Assembly: GCA_037974665.1 (NCBI GenBank)
Contig: CM075769.1
Coordinates: 78,453,190-78,517,189 of the forward strand
Direction: 5' to 3'
Length of the DNA stretch: 64,000 bases
From: Ehretia macrophylla
Taxonomy: Eukaryota; Streptophyta; Magnoliopsida; Boraginales; Ehretiaceae
Shown here: positions 1-11,653 of the stretch, one piece after another
Layout of the letters: each line of letters opens with the position of its first letter
Numbering within the stretch: position 1 is the first letter of the stretch
Program-made: the position numbers and the translations under genes
The notes under the pieces: generated by a model
What the model was told of the DNA's origin: nothing
Databases searched by the model: none
What the model saw: the letters and a program-made list of their open reading frames with translations, nothing else

Positions 1-69
1 AATGGGCCATCTCTCTAGGCTGGCACTGTGAACCATTAACACATATAGGAATTATGCCCTCAACATGAC

Positions 70-189
70 GGGTGTGATCATACCAGCACTAATGCACCGG
101 ATCCCACCAGAACACCGAAGTTAAGCGTGCTTGGGCGAGAGTAGTACTAGGATGGGTGTCCCCCCGGGAAGTCCTCGTGTTGTAACCCC
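70..189 (+). rRNA. 5S rRNA: 5S rRNA gene copy
   Basis: First gene in the window. Differs from the array majority at seven sites: C6T, T38C, T45A, A90T, T96C, C114T, C116A. The A90T and T96C changes sit in the C box. T38C marks the local family of the first eight genes. Confidence 0.96.
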
Positions 190-408
190 TTTTCAATTTT
201 TTTTTCCCTGGTTAGTGTTGCCAAGATACTTTATCCACCAAATCTCTATTCCCGAATCCCACGGAACATTGGGCAAGACAACTTCGATTCACGTAGAGGC
301 CGGGCCCGCAAACCGAGGGCGTAGGGTTTGTGACCAGGTTTCCATCGCTCCGGTGCCCATAACTTTTTATCCGTAAGGAGTTACGTGCCGTACAGCATAC
401 CGTTGCAA

Positions 409-423
409 AGCTCTCTGAGAGCT
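409..423 (+). repeat. Conserved spacer hairpin (representative)
   Basis: AGCTCTCTGAGAGCT is a perfect inverted repeat with 7-bp arms and a one-base centre. It recurs in most spacers. The breakpoint of the small deletion at 60543 lies at it, and the 39 kb duplication contains it. Confidence 0.7.
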
Positions 424-660
424 CTACGACATGGGCAGCCAACATGCTCGCTGTGCCCATTTTTGGAGCCCAAAATCGAACGTTATCAACAGTTTTTAGA
501 TACTTTTCTTCTTTTGCCCTATTTTTCCGTCCCGGATCGTGCGTCGTGAGCTGTTAAAAGGATGACAACCTGACTCGCGGTACATCAGAGGGCCCTACAA
601 CCTGTTGATATCACGTCTTGTGAGAATGCTGCGTTGTTGAAGCGGATGGGTTGTCGTTTA

Positions 661-687
661 GCCCATTGGGCCTTCTGAATGGGCCAT
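661..687 (+). promoter_or_regulatory. Conserved GGGCC inverted repeat about 60-86 bp upstream of the 5S start
   Basis: GCCCATT and AATGGGC face each other around a short centre, with a third GGGCC between them, so the block can fold into a hairpin. It also presents TGGGCC, the plant site II (TCP-binding) core, on both strands. The block is present before nearly every gene in the window. A regulatory role is inference; it lies outside the known plant 5S promoter. Confidence 0.6.
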
Positions 688-711
688 CTCTCTAGGCTGG
701 GACTGTGAACC

Positions 712-746
712 GTTAACACATATAGGAATTGTGCCCTCAACATGAC
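712..746 (+). promoter_or_regulatory. Upstream 5S promoter (representative, gene at 747)
   Basis: Counting back from the first base of the gene, ATATAG lies at -27 to -22, GCCC at -14 to -11 and C at -1. Plant 5S genes, best studied in Arabidopsis, use a TATA-like motif near -28, GC near -12 and C at -1, so the match is good. The same arrangement precedes nearly every copy, with scattered changes (for example at 14552 and 37326). The gene at 29937 is the exception: an LTR end takes the place of these motifs. Confidence 0.85.
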
Positions 747-866
747 GGGTGTGATCATACCAGCACTATTGGACAGGATCCCACCAGAACTCCGAAGTTA
801 AGCGTGCTTGGGCGAGAGTAGTACTAGGATGGGTGACCCTTTGGGAAGTACTCGTGTTGCACCCCC
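747..866 (+). rRNA. 5S rRNA: 5S rRNA gene copy
   Basis: Eight changes: C6T, A23T, C26G, C29A, T38C, C94T, C95T, C104A. C104A is shared with the next two genes, so these three probably descend from one copy. Confidence 0.96.
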
Positions 867-881
867 TTTTCAATTTTTTTT
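867..881 (+). terminator. Pol III terminator (representative)
   Basis: TTTT follows the last gene base directly and an eight-T run follows three bases later. RNA polymerase III stops at such T-runs. Both are kept downstream of almost all copies, with small length changes. Confidence 0.85.
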
Positions 882-1418
882 GCCCTGGTTAGGGTTGCCA
901 AGATACTTTATCCACCAAATATCTATTACCGAATCCCACAGAACATTGGGCAAGACAACTTCGCTTCACGTAGAGGCCGGGTCCGCAAAACGAGTGCGTA
1001 GGGTTTGTGACTAGGTCTGCGTCGCTCCGGTGCCTATAACTTTTGATCCGTAAGGAGTTATGCGGCACACAACATACCGTTACAAAGCACTCTAAGAGCT
1101 CTACGACGGAGGCAGCCAGTTTGCTGGCTGTGCCCCTTTTTGGAGCCCAAAATCGAACGTTTTCATCAGTTTCAGGCCAATTTTGTTCTTTTGCTCTTTT
1201 TTTTGGTCCTGAATTGTACGTCTTGAGCTATTAAAAGGACGACAACATGACTCGCGTGACATGAAAGGGCCCTACAACGTGTTGATATCACGTCTTGCGA
1301 GGATGCTGCGTAAGTGGATGGGTTGTTGTTAAGCCCATTGGGCCTTTTGAATGGCCAATCTCTCTAGGCTGGCACTATGAACCGTTAACACATATAGGAA
1401 TTGTGCCCTCAACATGAC

Positions 1419-1538
1419 GGGTGCGATCATACCAACACTAATGCACCGGATCCCACCAGAACTACGAAGTTAAGCGTGCTTGGGCGAGAGTAGTACTAGG
1501 ATAGGTGACGCCCTAGGAAGTACTCGTGTTGCACCCCC
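1419..1538 (+). rRNA. 5S rRNA: 5S rRNA gene copy
   Basis: Seven changes: G17A, T38C, C46A, G85A, C92G, G97A, C104A. Three of them fall in or at the edge of the C box, so internal promoter strength may be reduced. Confidence 0.96.
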
Positions 1539-2095
1539 TTTTCAATTTTTTTTCCCTTGGTTTGGGTTGCGAAGATACTTTATCCACCAAATCTCTATTA
1601 CCGAATGCCACTGAACATTAGGCAAGACAACTTCGCTTCACGTAGAGGTCGGGCCCGCAAACTGAGGGCGTAGGGTTTGTGAACAGGTCTGCGTCCCTCC
1701 GGTGCCCATAACTTTTGATCCGTAAGGAGTTATGCGGCGCACAACATACCGTTGCAAAGATGTCTGAGAGCTCTACGACGGGGGCAGCCAGCTTGCTCGC
1801 TGTGCCCCTTTTTGGCGCCGAAAATCGAACATTTTCATCAGTTTCAGTACACCTTTGTTCTTTTGCTCTATTTTTTCGTCCCGAATTGTACGTCGTGTGC
1901 TATTAAAACGACAACAACCTGACTCACGGGATATCAAGGGGCCCTACAATGTGTCGATATCACGTCTTGTGAGGATGCTGCGTTGTTGAAGTTGATGGAT
2001 TGTCGTTAAGCCCATTGGGCCTTCTGAATGGGCCATTTCTCTAGGCTGGCACTGTGAACCATTAACACATATATAAATTATGCCCTCAACATGAC

Positions 2096-2214
2096 GGGTG
2101 CGATCATACCAGCACAAATGCACCGGATCCCACTAGAACACTGAAGTTAAGGGTGCTTGGCGAGAGTAGTACTATGATGGGTGACCCTTTGGGAAGTACT
2201 CGTGTTGCACCCCC
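2096..2214 (+). rRNA. 5S rRNA: 5S rRNA gene copy, divergent
   Basis: Eleven differences: T21A, T38C, C39T, T45A, C47T, C57G, one G lost within 64-66, G81T, C94T, C95T, C104A. Changes hit both A and C boxes; possibly a pseudogene. Its unit is short (650 bp) because about 21 bp after ACGTC near 2569 is missing. Confidence 0.94.
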
Positions 2215-2745
2215 TTTTCAATTTTTTTTGCCCTGGTTCGGGTTGCCAAGATACTTTATCCACCAAATCTCTATTACCGAATCCTACAGAACATTGGGCA
2301 AGACAACTACAATTCACGTAGAGGCCGGGCCCGCAAACCTCGGGCGTAGGGTTTGTGACCAGGTCAGCGTCGCTCCGGTGCCCATAACTTTTGATCCGTA
2401 AGGAGTTACGCGGCACACAACATACCGTTACAAAGCTCTCTGAGAGCTCTACGACGGGGGCAGCCAACTTGCTGGCTGTGCCCCTCTTTGGAGACCAAAA
2501 TCAAACGTTTTCATTAGTTTCAGGCCACTTTTGTGCTTTTGCTCTTTTTTTCGGTCCCGAATTGTACGTCAACATGACTCGCAGGACATCAAAGGGCCCT
2601 ACAACCTGTTGATATCACGTCTTGCGAGAATACTGCGTAAGTGGATGGGTTGTTGTTAAGCCCATTGGTCCATTTGAATGGCCAATCTCTCTAGGCTGGC
2701 ACTGTGAACCGTTAACACATATAGGAATTGTGCACTCAACATGAC

Positions 2746-2864
2746 GGGTGCGATCATACCACCACTAATGCACCGGATCCCACCCGAACTCCAAAGTTAA
2801 GCGTGCTTGGGCGAGAGTAGTACTAGGACGGGTGACCCCTAGGAAGTCCTCGTGTTGCACGCCC
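2746..2864 (+). rRNA. 5S rRNA: 5S rRNA gene copy
   Basis: Differences: G17C, T38C, A40C, G48A, T84C, one C lost within 91-95, G97A, C117G. C117G opens a pair of the terminal helix. Confidence 0.95.
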
Positions 2865-3419
2865 TTTTCAATTTTTTTCCCCTGGTTAGGGTTGCGAAGA
2901 TACTTTATCCACCAAATCACTATTATCGAATCCCACGGATCATTGGACAAGCCAACTTCGCTTCACATAGAGGTCGAGCCCGCAAACTGAGGGCATAGGG
3001 TTTGTGACCAGGTCTCTGTCGCTCCGGTGCCCATAACTTTTGATCTGTAAGGAGTTACGAGGCGCACAGCATACCGTTGCAAAGCTCTCTGAGAGCTCTA
3101 CGACGGGGGCAGCTAGCTTGCGCGTTGTGCCCGTTTTTGGAGCCCAAAATCGAATGTTTTCATTAGTTTCAGGCAACTTTTGTTCTTTTGCTATATTTTT
3201 CCGTCCCGAATGTACGTCGTGAGCTTTTAAAAGGACGACAACCTGACTCGCGGGACATCAGAGGGCCTTAGAATGTGTCGATATCACGTCTTGCGAGGAT
3301 GCTGTGTTGTTAAAGCGGATGGGTTGTCGTTAGGCCCATTGGGCCTTTTGAATGGGCAATCTCTCTAGGCTGGCACTGTGAACCGTTAACACATATAGGA
3401 ATTATGCCCTCAACATGAC

Positions 3420-3539
3420 AGGTGCGATCATACCAGCACTAATGCACCGGATACTACCAGAACTTCGAAGTTAAGCATGCTTGGGCGAGAGTAGTACTAG
3501 GATGGGTGACCCCGTGCGAAGTCCTCGTGTTCCACCCCC
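3420..3539 (+). rRNA. 5S rRNA: 5S rRNA gene copy
   Basis: Nine changes: G1A, C34A, C36T, T38C, C46T, G58A, C95G, G98C, G113C. G1A, C34A and G58A are shared with the following gene. Confidence 0.96.
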
Positions 3540-4095
3540 TTTTCAATTTTTTTTGCCCAGGTTAGTGTTGCCAAGATACTTTATCCCCCAAATCTCTCTT
3601 ACCAAATCCCACGGAACATTGGGCACGACAATTTCACTTCACGTAGAAGTCGGGCCCGCAAACTGAGGGCATAGGGTTTGTGACCAGGTCTGCGTCGCTC
3701 AGGCGCCCATAACTTTTGATCTGTAAGGAGTTACGTGGGGCACAGCATACCCTTGCAAAGCTCTCCAATAGCTCTACGATGGGGGCAGCAAGCTTGCTTG
3801 CTGTACCACTTTTTGGCGCCCGAAATCAAATGTTTTCATTAGTTTCAGGCAACTTTTGTTCTTTTGCTATATTTTTCCGTCCCGAATGTACGTCGTGAGC
3901 TTTTAAAAGGATGACAACCTGACTCGCGGGACAACAGGGGGCCTTACAATGTGTCGATATCACGTCTTGCGAGGATGCTGCGTTGTTGAAGCGGATGGGT
4001 TGTCGTTAGGCCCATTGGGCCTTTTGAATGGGCAATCTCTATAGGCTAGCACTTTGAACCGTTAACACATATAGGAATTGTGCCCTCAACATGAC

Positions 4096-4215
4096 AGGTG
4101 CGATCATACCAGCACTAATGCACCGGATACCACCAGAACTCCGAAGTTAAGCATGCTTGGGCGAGAATAGTACTAGGATAGATGACCTCACGGGAAGTCC
4201 TCGTGTTGCACCCCC
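4096..4215 (+). rRNA. 5S rRNA: 5S rRNA gene copy
   Basis: Ten changes: G1A, C34A, T38C, G58A, G72A, G85A, G87A, C93T, C95A, T96C. The C box is heavily altered; likely weak or silent. Confidence 0.95.
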
Positions 4216-4772
4216 TTTTCAAATTTTTTTGCCCAGGTTAGTGTTGCCAAGATACTTTATCCACCAAATCTCTATTACCGAATCCCACAGAACATAGGGC
4301 AAGACAACTTCGATTCACATAGAGGCCGGGCCCGTAAACCGAGGGCGTAGGGTTTGTGACCATGTCTGCGTTGCTCCGGTGCCCATAACCTTTGATCCTT
4401 AAGGAGTTACGTGCCGCACAGCATCCCGTTGCAAGGCTCTCTGAGAGCTCTACGACGGGGGCAGCCAGCTTCCTCGTTGTGCCATTTTTTGGAGCCAAAA
4501 ATCGAACGTTTCCATCAGTTTCAGGCCACTTTCGTTCTTTTGCTCTATTTTTCTATCCCGAATTGTACGTCGTGAGCTGTTAAAAAGACGACAACATGAC
4601 TCGCGGGACATCAGAGGGCCCTACAATGTGTCGATAACACATCTTGCGAGGATGCTGCGTTGTTGAAGCGGATGGGTTGTCGTTAAGCCCATTGGGCCTT
4701 TTGAATGGGCAATCTCTCTAGTCTGGCACTGTGAACCATTAACACATATAGGAATTGTGCCCACAACATGAC

Positions 4773-4892
4773 AGGTGCGATCATACTAGCACTAATGCAT
4801 CGGATCCCACCAGAACTCCGAAGTTAAGCGTGCTTGTGCGAGAGTAGTACTAGGATGGGTGACCCCCTGGGAAGTCCTCGTGTTGCACCCCC
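4773..4892 (+). rRNA. 5S rRNA: 5S rRNA gene copy
   Basis: Five changes: G1A, C15T, C28T, T38C, G65T. Internal promoter boxes are almost intact. Last gene carrying T38C. Confidence 0.96.
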
Positions 4893-5449
4893 TTTTCAAT
4901 TTTTTTTGCCCTGGTTAGTGTTGCCAAGAAACTTTATCCACCAAATCTCTATTACCAAATCCCACGGGACATTGGGCAAGACAACTTCACATCACGTAGA
5001 GGCCGGGCTCGCAAACCGAGGGCGTAGGGTTTGTGACCAGGTCTCCGTCGCTCCGATGCCCATAACTTTGGATCTGTAAGGAGATACATGTCGCACAGCA
5101 TACCGTTGCAAAGCTCTCTGAGACCTCTACGACATGGGTAGCCAGCTTGCTAGCTGTGCCAGTTTTTGGAGCCCAAAATCAAACGTTTTCATCAGTTTCA
5201 AGACAATTTTCTTCTTTTGGCCTATTTTTCCGTCCCGGATCGAACGTCGGGAGCTGTTAAAACGACGACAACTAGACTCGTGGTACATCAGAGGGCCCTA
5301 CAATGTGTCGATATCACGTATTGCGAGGATGCTGCGTTGTTGAAGCGGATGGGTTTTCGTTAAGACCTTTGGGCCTTTTGAATGGGCCATCTCTCTAGGC
5401 TGGCACTGTGAACCGCTAACACATATAGGAATTGTGCTCTCAACATGAC

Positions 5450-5569
5450 TGGTGCGATCATACCAGCACTAATGCACCGGATCCCATTAGAACTCCGAAG
5501 TTAAGCGTGCTTGGGAGAGAGTGGTACTAGGATGGGTGACCCCGCAGGAAGTCCTCGTGTTGCACCCCC
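5450..5569 (+). rRNA. 5S rRNA: 5S rRNA gene copy
   Basis: Seven changes: G1T, C39T, C67A, A74G, C95G, T96C, G97A. First copy with T at 38, so a subfamily border lies between it and the gene before. Confidence 0.96.
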
Positions 5570-6125
5570 TTTTCAATTTTTTTTGCCCTGGTTAGGGTTG
5601 CCAAGAAACTTTATCCACCAAATCTCTATTACCGAATCCCACGGAACATTGGGAAAGACAACTTCGCTTCACGAAGAGGCCAAGCTCGCAAACCGAGGTC
5701 GTAGGGTTTGTGGCCCGGTCTCCGTCGCTACGGTGCCCATAACTTTTGATCCGTAAGGAGTTACGCAGTGCTCAGCATACCGTTGCAAAGCTCTCAGAGA
5801 GCTCTACGATGGGGGCAACCTGCTTGCTCGCTGTGCTAATTTTTGGAGCCCAAAATCGATTGTTTTCATCAGTTTCAGGACACTTTTCTTCTTTTGCCCT
5901 GTTTTTCTATCCCGGATCGTACGTCGTGAGCTGGTAAAAGGACGACAAGCTGACTGGCGGTACACCAGAGGGCCCTACAACGTGTCAATATCACATATTA
6001 CGAGGATGCTGCGTTGTTGAAACGGATGGGTTTTTGTTAAGCCCATTGGCCTTTTGACTTGGCCATCTCTCTAGGCTGGGACTGTGAACCGTTAACACAT
6101 ATAGGAATTGTACCCTCAACATGAC

Positions 6126-6244
6126 GGGTGCGGTCATACCAGCACTAATGCACCGGATCCCATCAGAACTCCGAAGTTAAGCGTGCTTGGGCGAGGGTAG
6201 TACAAGGATGGTTGACCCCCTGGGAAGTCCTCGTGTTGCACCCC
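6126..6244 (+). rRNA. 5S rRNA: 5S rRNA gene copy
   Basis: Only four substitutions (A8G, A71G, T79A, G87T) and one terminal C fewer. Confidence 0.96.
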
Positions 6245-6802
6245 TTTTCAATTTTTTTTGCCCTGGTTAGGGTTGCCAAGATACTTTATCCACCAAATCT
6301 CTATTTTCGAATCCCACGGAACATTGGGCAAGACAACTTCGCTTCACGTAGAGGTCGGCCCCACAAACTGAGGGCGTAGGGTTTTTTGACCAGGTCTCCG
6401 TTGCTCCGGTGTCCATAAATTTTGATCCGTAAGGAGTTACGCAACGCACATCATACCGTTGCAAAGCTCTTTGAGAGCTCTACGACGGGGCAGCCAGCTT
6501 GTCTCGCTTTGGCCATTTCTGGAGCCCAAAATCGAACATTTTCATCAGTTTCAGGATGCTTTTATTCTTTTGCCCTATTTTTCCATCCCGGATCGTACGT
6601 CGTGAGCTGTTAAAATGATGACAACTTGACTCGCGGAAAATCAAAGTGCCCTACAACGTGTTGATATCATGTCATGCGAGGATGCTATGTTGTTGAAGCG
6701 GATGGGTTGTCGTTAAGCCCATTGGGCCTTTTGAATGGGCCATCTCTCTAGGCTGTCACTATGAACCGCTAACACATATAAGAATTGTGCTCTCAACATG
6801 AC

Positions 6803-6922
6803 GGGTGCGATCATACCAGCACTAATGCACCGGATCCCAACAGAACTCTGAAGTTAAGCGTGCTTGGAAGAGAGTGGTATTAGGATGAGTGACCCCCTGT
6901 GAAGTCCTCGTGTTGCACCCCC
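6803..6922 (+). rRNA. 5S rRNA: 5S rRNA gene copy
   Basis: Eight changes: T38A, C47T, G66A, C67A, A74G, C78T, G86A, G98T. C67A and A74G are shared with the genes at 5450 and 8155, which alternate with other types. Confidence 0.96.
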
Positions 6923-7479
6923 TTTTCAATTTTTTTTGCCCTGGTTAGGGTTGCCAAGATACTTTATCCACCAAATCTCTATTACGGAATCCGACGGAAC
7001 ATTCGGAAAGACAACATCGCTTCACGTAGAGGCCGGGCCAACAAACCGAGGTCATAGGGTTGGTGACCAGGTCTCCGTCGCTCCGGTGCCCTTAACTTTT
7101 GATCCATAAGGACTTACGCGGCGCACAGTATACCGTTGCAAAGCTATTTGAGAGCTCTACGACGGGGGCAACTCGCTTGCACGCTATACCCATTTTTGGA
7201 GCCCAAAATTGAACGTTTTCATCAATTTCAGTATACTTTTCTTCTTTTGCCCTATTTTTCCGTCCCGGATCGTACGTCGTGAGCAGTTAAAAGGATGACA
7301 ACCTGACTCGCGGTACAACAGAGGGCCCTACAACGTTTCGATATCACGTCTTGTGTGGATGCTGCGTTGTTGAAGCGGATGGGTTGTCGTTAAGCCCATT
7401 GGGCCTTTTGAATGGGCCATCTCTCTAGGCTGGGACTGTGAACCGTTAACACATATAGGAATTATGCCCTCAACTTGAC

Positions 7480-7599
7480 GGGTGCGATCATACCAGCACT
7501 AACGCACCGGATCCCATCAGAACTCCGAAGTTAAGCGTGCTTAGGCGAGAGTAGTACTAGGATGGGTGACCCACTGGGAAGTCCTCGTGTTGCACCCCC
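7480..7599 (+). rRNA. 5S rRNA: 5S rRNA gene copy, near-majority
   Basis: Only three changes: T24C, G64A, C94A. One of the two best-kept copies in the window. Confidence 0.97.
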
Positions 7600-8154
7600 T
7601 TTCAATTTTTTTGCCTTGGTTAGGGTTGCCAAGATACTTTATCTACCAAATCTCTAACACCGAATCCCACGAAACGTTGGGCAAGACAACTTCGCTTCAC
7701 GTAGACGCCGGGCCAGTAAACCGAGGGCGTAGGGTTTGTGACCAGGTCTCCGTCGCTCCGGTGCCCATAACTTTTGATCCGTAAGGAGTTACGCGGCGCA
7801 CAGTATACCGTTGCAAAGCTCTCTGAGAGCTCTATGACGCGGGCAGCCAGCTTGCTCGCGGTACCCCTTTTTGGAGCCCAAAATTGAACGTTTTCATCAG
7901 TTTCAGTACGTTTTTCTTCATTTGCCCTATTTTTCTATCGCGGATCGTACGTCGTGAGCTGTTAAAAGGACAACAACCTGACTCGCTGAACATCAGAGGG
8001 CCCTACAACTTGTCGATATCATGTCTTACAAGGATGCTACGTTGTTGAAGCGGATGGGTTGTCGTTAAGCCCATTGGGCCTTTTGAATGGGCCATCTCTC
8101 TAGGCTGGCACTATGAACCGCTAACACATATAGGAATTGTGCTCTGAACATGAC

Positions 8155-8274
8155 GGGTGTGATCATACCAGCACTAATGCACCGGATCCCATCAGAACTC
8201 TGAAGTTAAGCGTGCTTGGGAGAGAGTGGTACTAGGATAGGTGACCCCTTGGGAAGTCCTCGTGTTGCACCCCC
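8155..8274 (+). rRNA. 5S rRNA: 5S rRNA gene copy
   Basis: Six changes: C6T, C47T, C67A, A74G, G85A, C95T. Shares C67A and A74G with the genes at 5450 and 6803. Confidence 0.96.
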
Positions 8275-8831
8275 TTTTTAATTTTTTTTGCCCTGGTTAG
8301 GGTTGCCAAGACACTTTATCCACCAAATTTCTATTACGGAATCCGACTGAATATTGGGAAAGATAACTTTGCTTCACGTAGAGGCTGGGCCCTCAAACAG
8401 AGGTTGTAGGGTTTGTGACCAAGTCTCAGTTGCTCCGGTGCCCATAAGTTTTGATTCGTAAGGAGTTACGCGGCGCATATCATACCGTTGCAAAGCTCTT
8501 TGAGAGCTCTACGACTGGGGCTACATGGTTGCTCGTTGTGCCCATTTTTGGAGTCCAAAATTGAACGTTTTCATTAATTTTAGGACACTTTTCTTCTTTT
8601 GCCCTATTTTTTCGTCTCGGATCGTACGTTGCGAGCTGTTAAAAGGACGACAACCTGACTCGCGGTACATCAGAGGGACCTACAATGTGTCGATATCACG
8701 TCTTGCGAGGATGCTGCGTTGTTGAAGCGGATGGGTTGTCGTTAAGCCCATTGGGCCATTTGAATGGGCCATCTCTCTAGGCTGGCACAGTGAACCGTTA
8801 ACAAATATAGGAATTGTGCCCTCAACATGAC

Positions 8832-8951
8832 TGGTGCGATCATACCAGCACTAATGCACCGGATCCCATCAGAACTCTGAAGTTAAGCGTGCGTGGGCGA
8901 GAGTTTTACTAGGATGGGTGACCCCCTGGGAAGTCCTCGTATTGCACCCGC
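8832..8951 (+). rRNA. 5S rRNA: 5S rRNA gene copy
   Basis: Seven changes: G1T, C47T, T62G, A74T, G75T, G110A, C119G. First gene ending in GC rather than CC, a trait of a scattered subfamily. Confidence 0.96.
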
Positions 8952-9507
8952 TTTCAATTTTTTTTTCCCTGGTTAAGGTTGCCAAGATACTTTATCCACC
9001 AAATTTCTATTGCCGAATCCCACGAAACATTGGGTAAGACAACTTCACTTCACATAGAGGCCGGGCCAGCAAACCGAGGGCGTAGGGTTTGTGACCAGGT
9101 CCCCGTCACTCCAGTGCCCATAACTTTTGATCCGTAAGGAGTTACTCGGCGCACAACATACCGTTGCAAAGCTCTCTGGGAGCTCTACTACGGCGGCAGC
9201 TTGCTTGCTCACTCTGCCCATTATTGGTGCCCAAAATCGAACGTTTTCATCAGTTTCAGGCCACTTTTGTTCTTTTGCTCTATTTTAGCGTCCCGGTTCG
9301 TATGTCGTGAGCTGTTAAAAGGATGACAACCTGACTCGCGGGACATCAGTGGGCCCTACAATGCGTCGATATCACATCTTGCGAGGATGCTACTTTGTTG
9401 AAGCGGATAGGTTGTCGTTAAGCCCATTGGGCCTTTTCAATGGGCCATATCTCTAGGCTGCGACTGTGAACCGTTAACAAATAAAGGAATTGTGCCCTCC
9501 ACATGAC

Positions 9508-9626
9508 TGGTGCGATCATACCAGCTCTAATGGACCGGATCCCTTCAGAACTCCGAAGTTAAGCGTGCTTGGGTGAGAGTAGTACAAGGATGGGCGACTC
9601 CCTGGGAAGTCCTCGTGTTGCACCCC
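9508..9626 (+). rRNA. 5S rRNA: 5S rRNA gene copy
   Basis: Changes: G1T, A19T, C26G, A37T, C67T, T79A, T88C, C92T, and one C fewer at the end. Confidence 0.96.
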
Positions 9627-10181
9627 TTTTCAATTTTTTTTGCCCTGGTTAGGGTTGCCAACATACTTTATCCACCAAATTTCTATTATCGAATCGCATT
9701 GAACATTGGGCAAGACAACTTCGCTTCACGTAGAGGCCGGGACCGCAAACCGAGGGCGTAGGGTTTGGGACCAGGTCTCTGTCGCTCCGGTGCCCATAAC
9801 TTTTGATCCGTAAGGAGTTACACGGCGCATAGCATACCGTTGCAAAGCACTCTGAGAGCTCTACTACGGGGGCAGCTAGCTTGCTCGCTGTACCCTTTTT
9901 GGAGCCCAAAATCTAACGTTTTCATCAGTGTCAAAACACTTTTTTTCTTTTGCCCTATTTTTTCGTTCCGGATTGTACGTCGTGAGCTGTTAAAAGGACA
10001 AGAACCTGACTCGCGGGACATCAGAGGGTCCTACAACTTATCGATATCACGTCTTGCGAGGATGCTGCGTTGTTGAAGCGGATGGGTTGTCGTTAAGCCT
10101 TTGGGCCTTTTGAATGGGCCATCTCTCTAGGCTAGCACTGTGAATCATTAACACATATAGGAATTGTGCCCTCAACGTGAT

Positions 10182-10300
10182 GGGTGTGATCATGCCAGCA
10201 CTAATGCACCAGATCCCATCAGAACTCCGAAGTTAAGCGTGCTTGGGTGAGAGTAGTACTAGGATGGATGACCCCGTGGGAAGTCCTCGTGTTGCACCCC
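10182..10300 (+). rRNA. 5S rRNA: 5S rRNA gene copy
   Basis: Changes: C6T, A13G, G30A, C67T, G87A, C95G, and one C fewer at the end. C67T is shared with the genes on both sides. Confidence 0.96.
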
Positions 10301-10857
10301 TTTTCAATTTTTTTTGCCCTGGTTAGGGTTGCCAAGATACTTTATCCACCAAATCTCTATTACCGAATCCCACAGAACATTGGGCAAGAAAACTTCGCTT
10401 CACGTAGAGGTCGGGCCCGCAAACCGAAGGCGTAGGGTTTGTGACCAGGTCTCCGTCGCTCCGGTGCCCATAACTTTTAATCCGTAACGAGTTACGTGGC
10501 GCACAACATACCGTTGCAAATCTCTCTGAGAGCTCTACGACGGGGACAGCCAGCTTGCTCGCTGTTCCCATTTTTCTAGCCCAAAATTGAACATTTTCAT
10601 CAGTTTTAGGACACTTTTCTTCTTTTGAACTATTTTTCTGTCCCGAATCGTACGTCGTGAGCTGTTAAAAGGACAACAACCAGACTCGTGATACATCAGA
10701 GGGCCCTATAATGTGTCGATATCTCCTCTTGCAAGGATGCTGCGTGGTTGAAGCGGATGGGTTGTCGTTAAGCCCATTGGGCCTTTTGAATGGGCCATCT
10801 CTTGAGGCTGGCATTGTGAACTGTTACCACATATAGGAATTGTGCCCTAAACATGAC

Positions 10858-10977
10858 GGGTGCTATTATACCAGCACTAATGCACTGGATCTCATCAGAA
10901 TTCCAAAGTTAAGCGTGCTTGTATGAGAGTAATACTATGATGGGTGACCCCCTGGGAAGTCCTCGTGTTGCACCCGT
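10858..10977 (+). rRNA. 5S rRNA: 5S rRNA gene copy, divergent
   Basis: Twelve or more differences, including G7T, C10T, C29T, C35T, C44T, G48A, G65T, G66A, C67T, G75A and G81T, with the end changed to CCCGT. Probably a pseudogene, though the T-runs remain. Confidence 0.93.
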
Positions 10978-11534
10978 TTTTTAATTTTTTTTGCCCTGGT
11001 TAGGGTTGCCAAGATACTTAACCCACCAAATCTATATTACCGAATCCCACGGAACATTGGGTAAGACAACTTCGCTTCACATAGAGACTAGGCTCGCAAA
11101 CCGAGGGCGTAGGGTTTGTGACCAGGTCTCCGTCGCTCCGGTGCCCATAACTTATGATCCGTAAGGAGTTACCCAGCGCACAGCATACCGTTCCAAAGCA
11201 CTCTGAGAGCTCTACGAAGGGGGCAGCCAGCTTGCCCTCTGTGCCCGTTTTGGGAGACCAAAATCGAACGTTTTCATCTGTTTCAGGCCACTTTTCTTCT
11301 TTTGCTCTATTTTTCCGTCTCGGATCATACGTCGTGAGCTGTTAAAAGGACGACAACCTGACTTAAGGGACATCAGAAGTCCTCATAACGTGTCGATATC
11401 ACGTCTTGCGAGGTTGCTGCGTTGTTGAAGCGGTAGGGTTGTCGTTAAGCCTATTGGGCCTTTTGAATGAGCCATCTCTCTAGGCTGGGACTGTGAACCG
11501 TTAACACATCTAGGAATTGTGCCCTCAACATGAC

Positions 11535-11653
11535 GGGTGCGATCATACCCGCACTAATGCACCGGATCCCATCAGAACTCCAAAGTTAAGCGTGCTTGGT
11601 GAGAGTAGTACTAAGATGGGTGACCCCATGAGAAGTCCTCGTGTTGCACCCCA
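11535..11653 (+). rRNA. 5S rRNA: 5S rRNA gene copy
   Basis: Differences: A16C, G48A, one G lost within 64-66, C67T, G81A, C95A, G98A, last base A. A16C, the G loss, C67T and G98A recur together only in the gene at 16597, a sign of block duplication. Confidence 0.95.

Larger units (their letters stand above)
190..746 (+). other. Representative 5S intergenic spacer
   Basis: This stands for all the spacers, which are the gene-free stretches of the array. In order it holds: T-runs just after the gene; a block ending in CCGAATCCCACGGAACATTG; a GC-rich block with GAGGGCGTAGGGTTTG; CCCATAACTTTTGATCCGTA; a short perfect hairpin (409-423); a T/C-rich stretch with TTTTGGAGCCCAAAATCG; CGTCGTGAGCTGTTAAAAGG; GAGGGCCCTACAAC; ATATCACGTCTTG; a GGGCC-rich inverted repeat (661-687); and the upstream promoter. 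No subrepeats and no gene are visible. Open frames of 60-115 codons that cross 5S gene and spacer recur because the unit recurs; their starts, ends and frames are not conserved. Confidence 0.9.

Noticed and set aside
131-376. A recurring open frame of about 81 codons starting in the 5S gene (MGESSTRMGDP...) present in many units
   Set aside because: It lies over the 5S gene and spacer, is broken or shifted in many units, has no Pol II promoter context, and recurs simply because the repeat recurs. Same verdict for the minus-strand and neighbouring short frames of the array.
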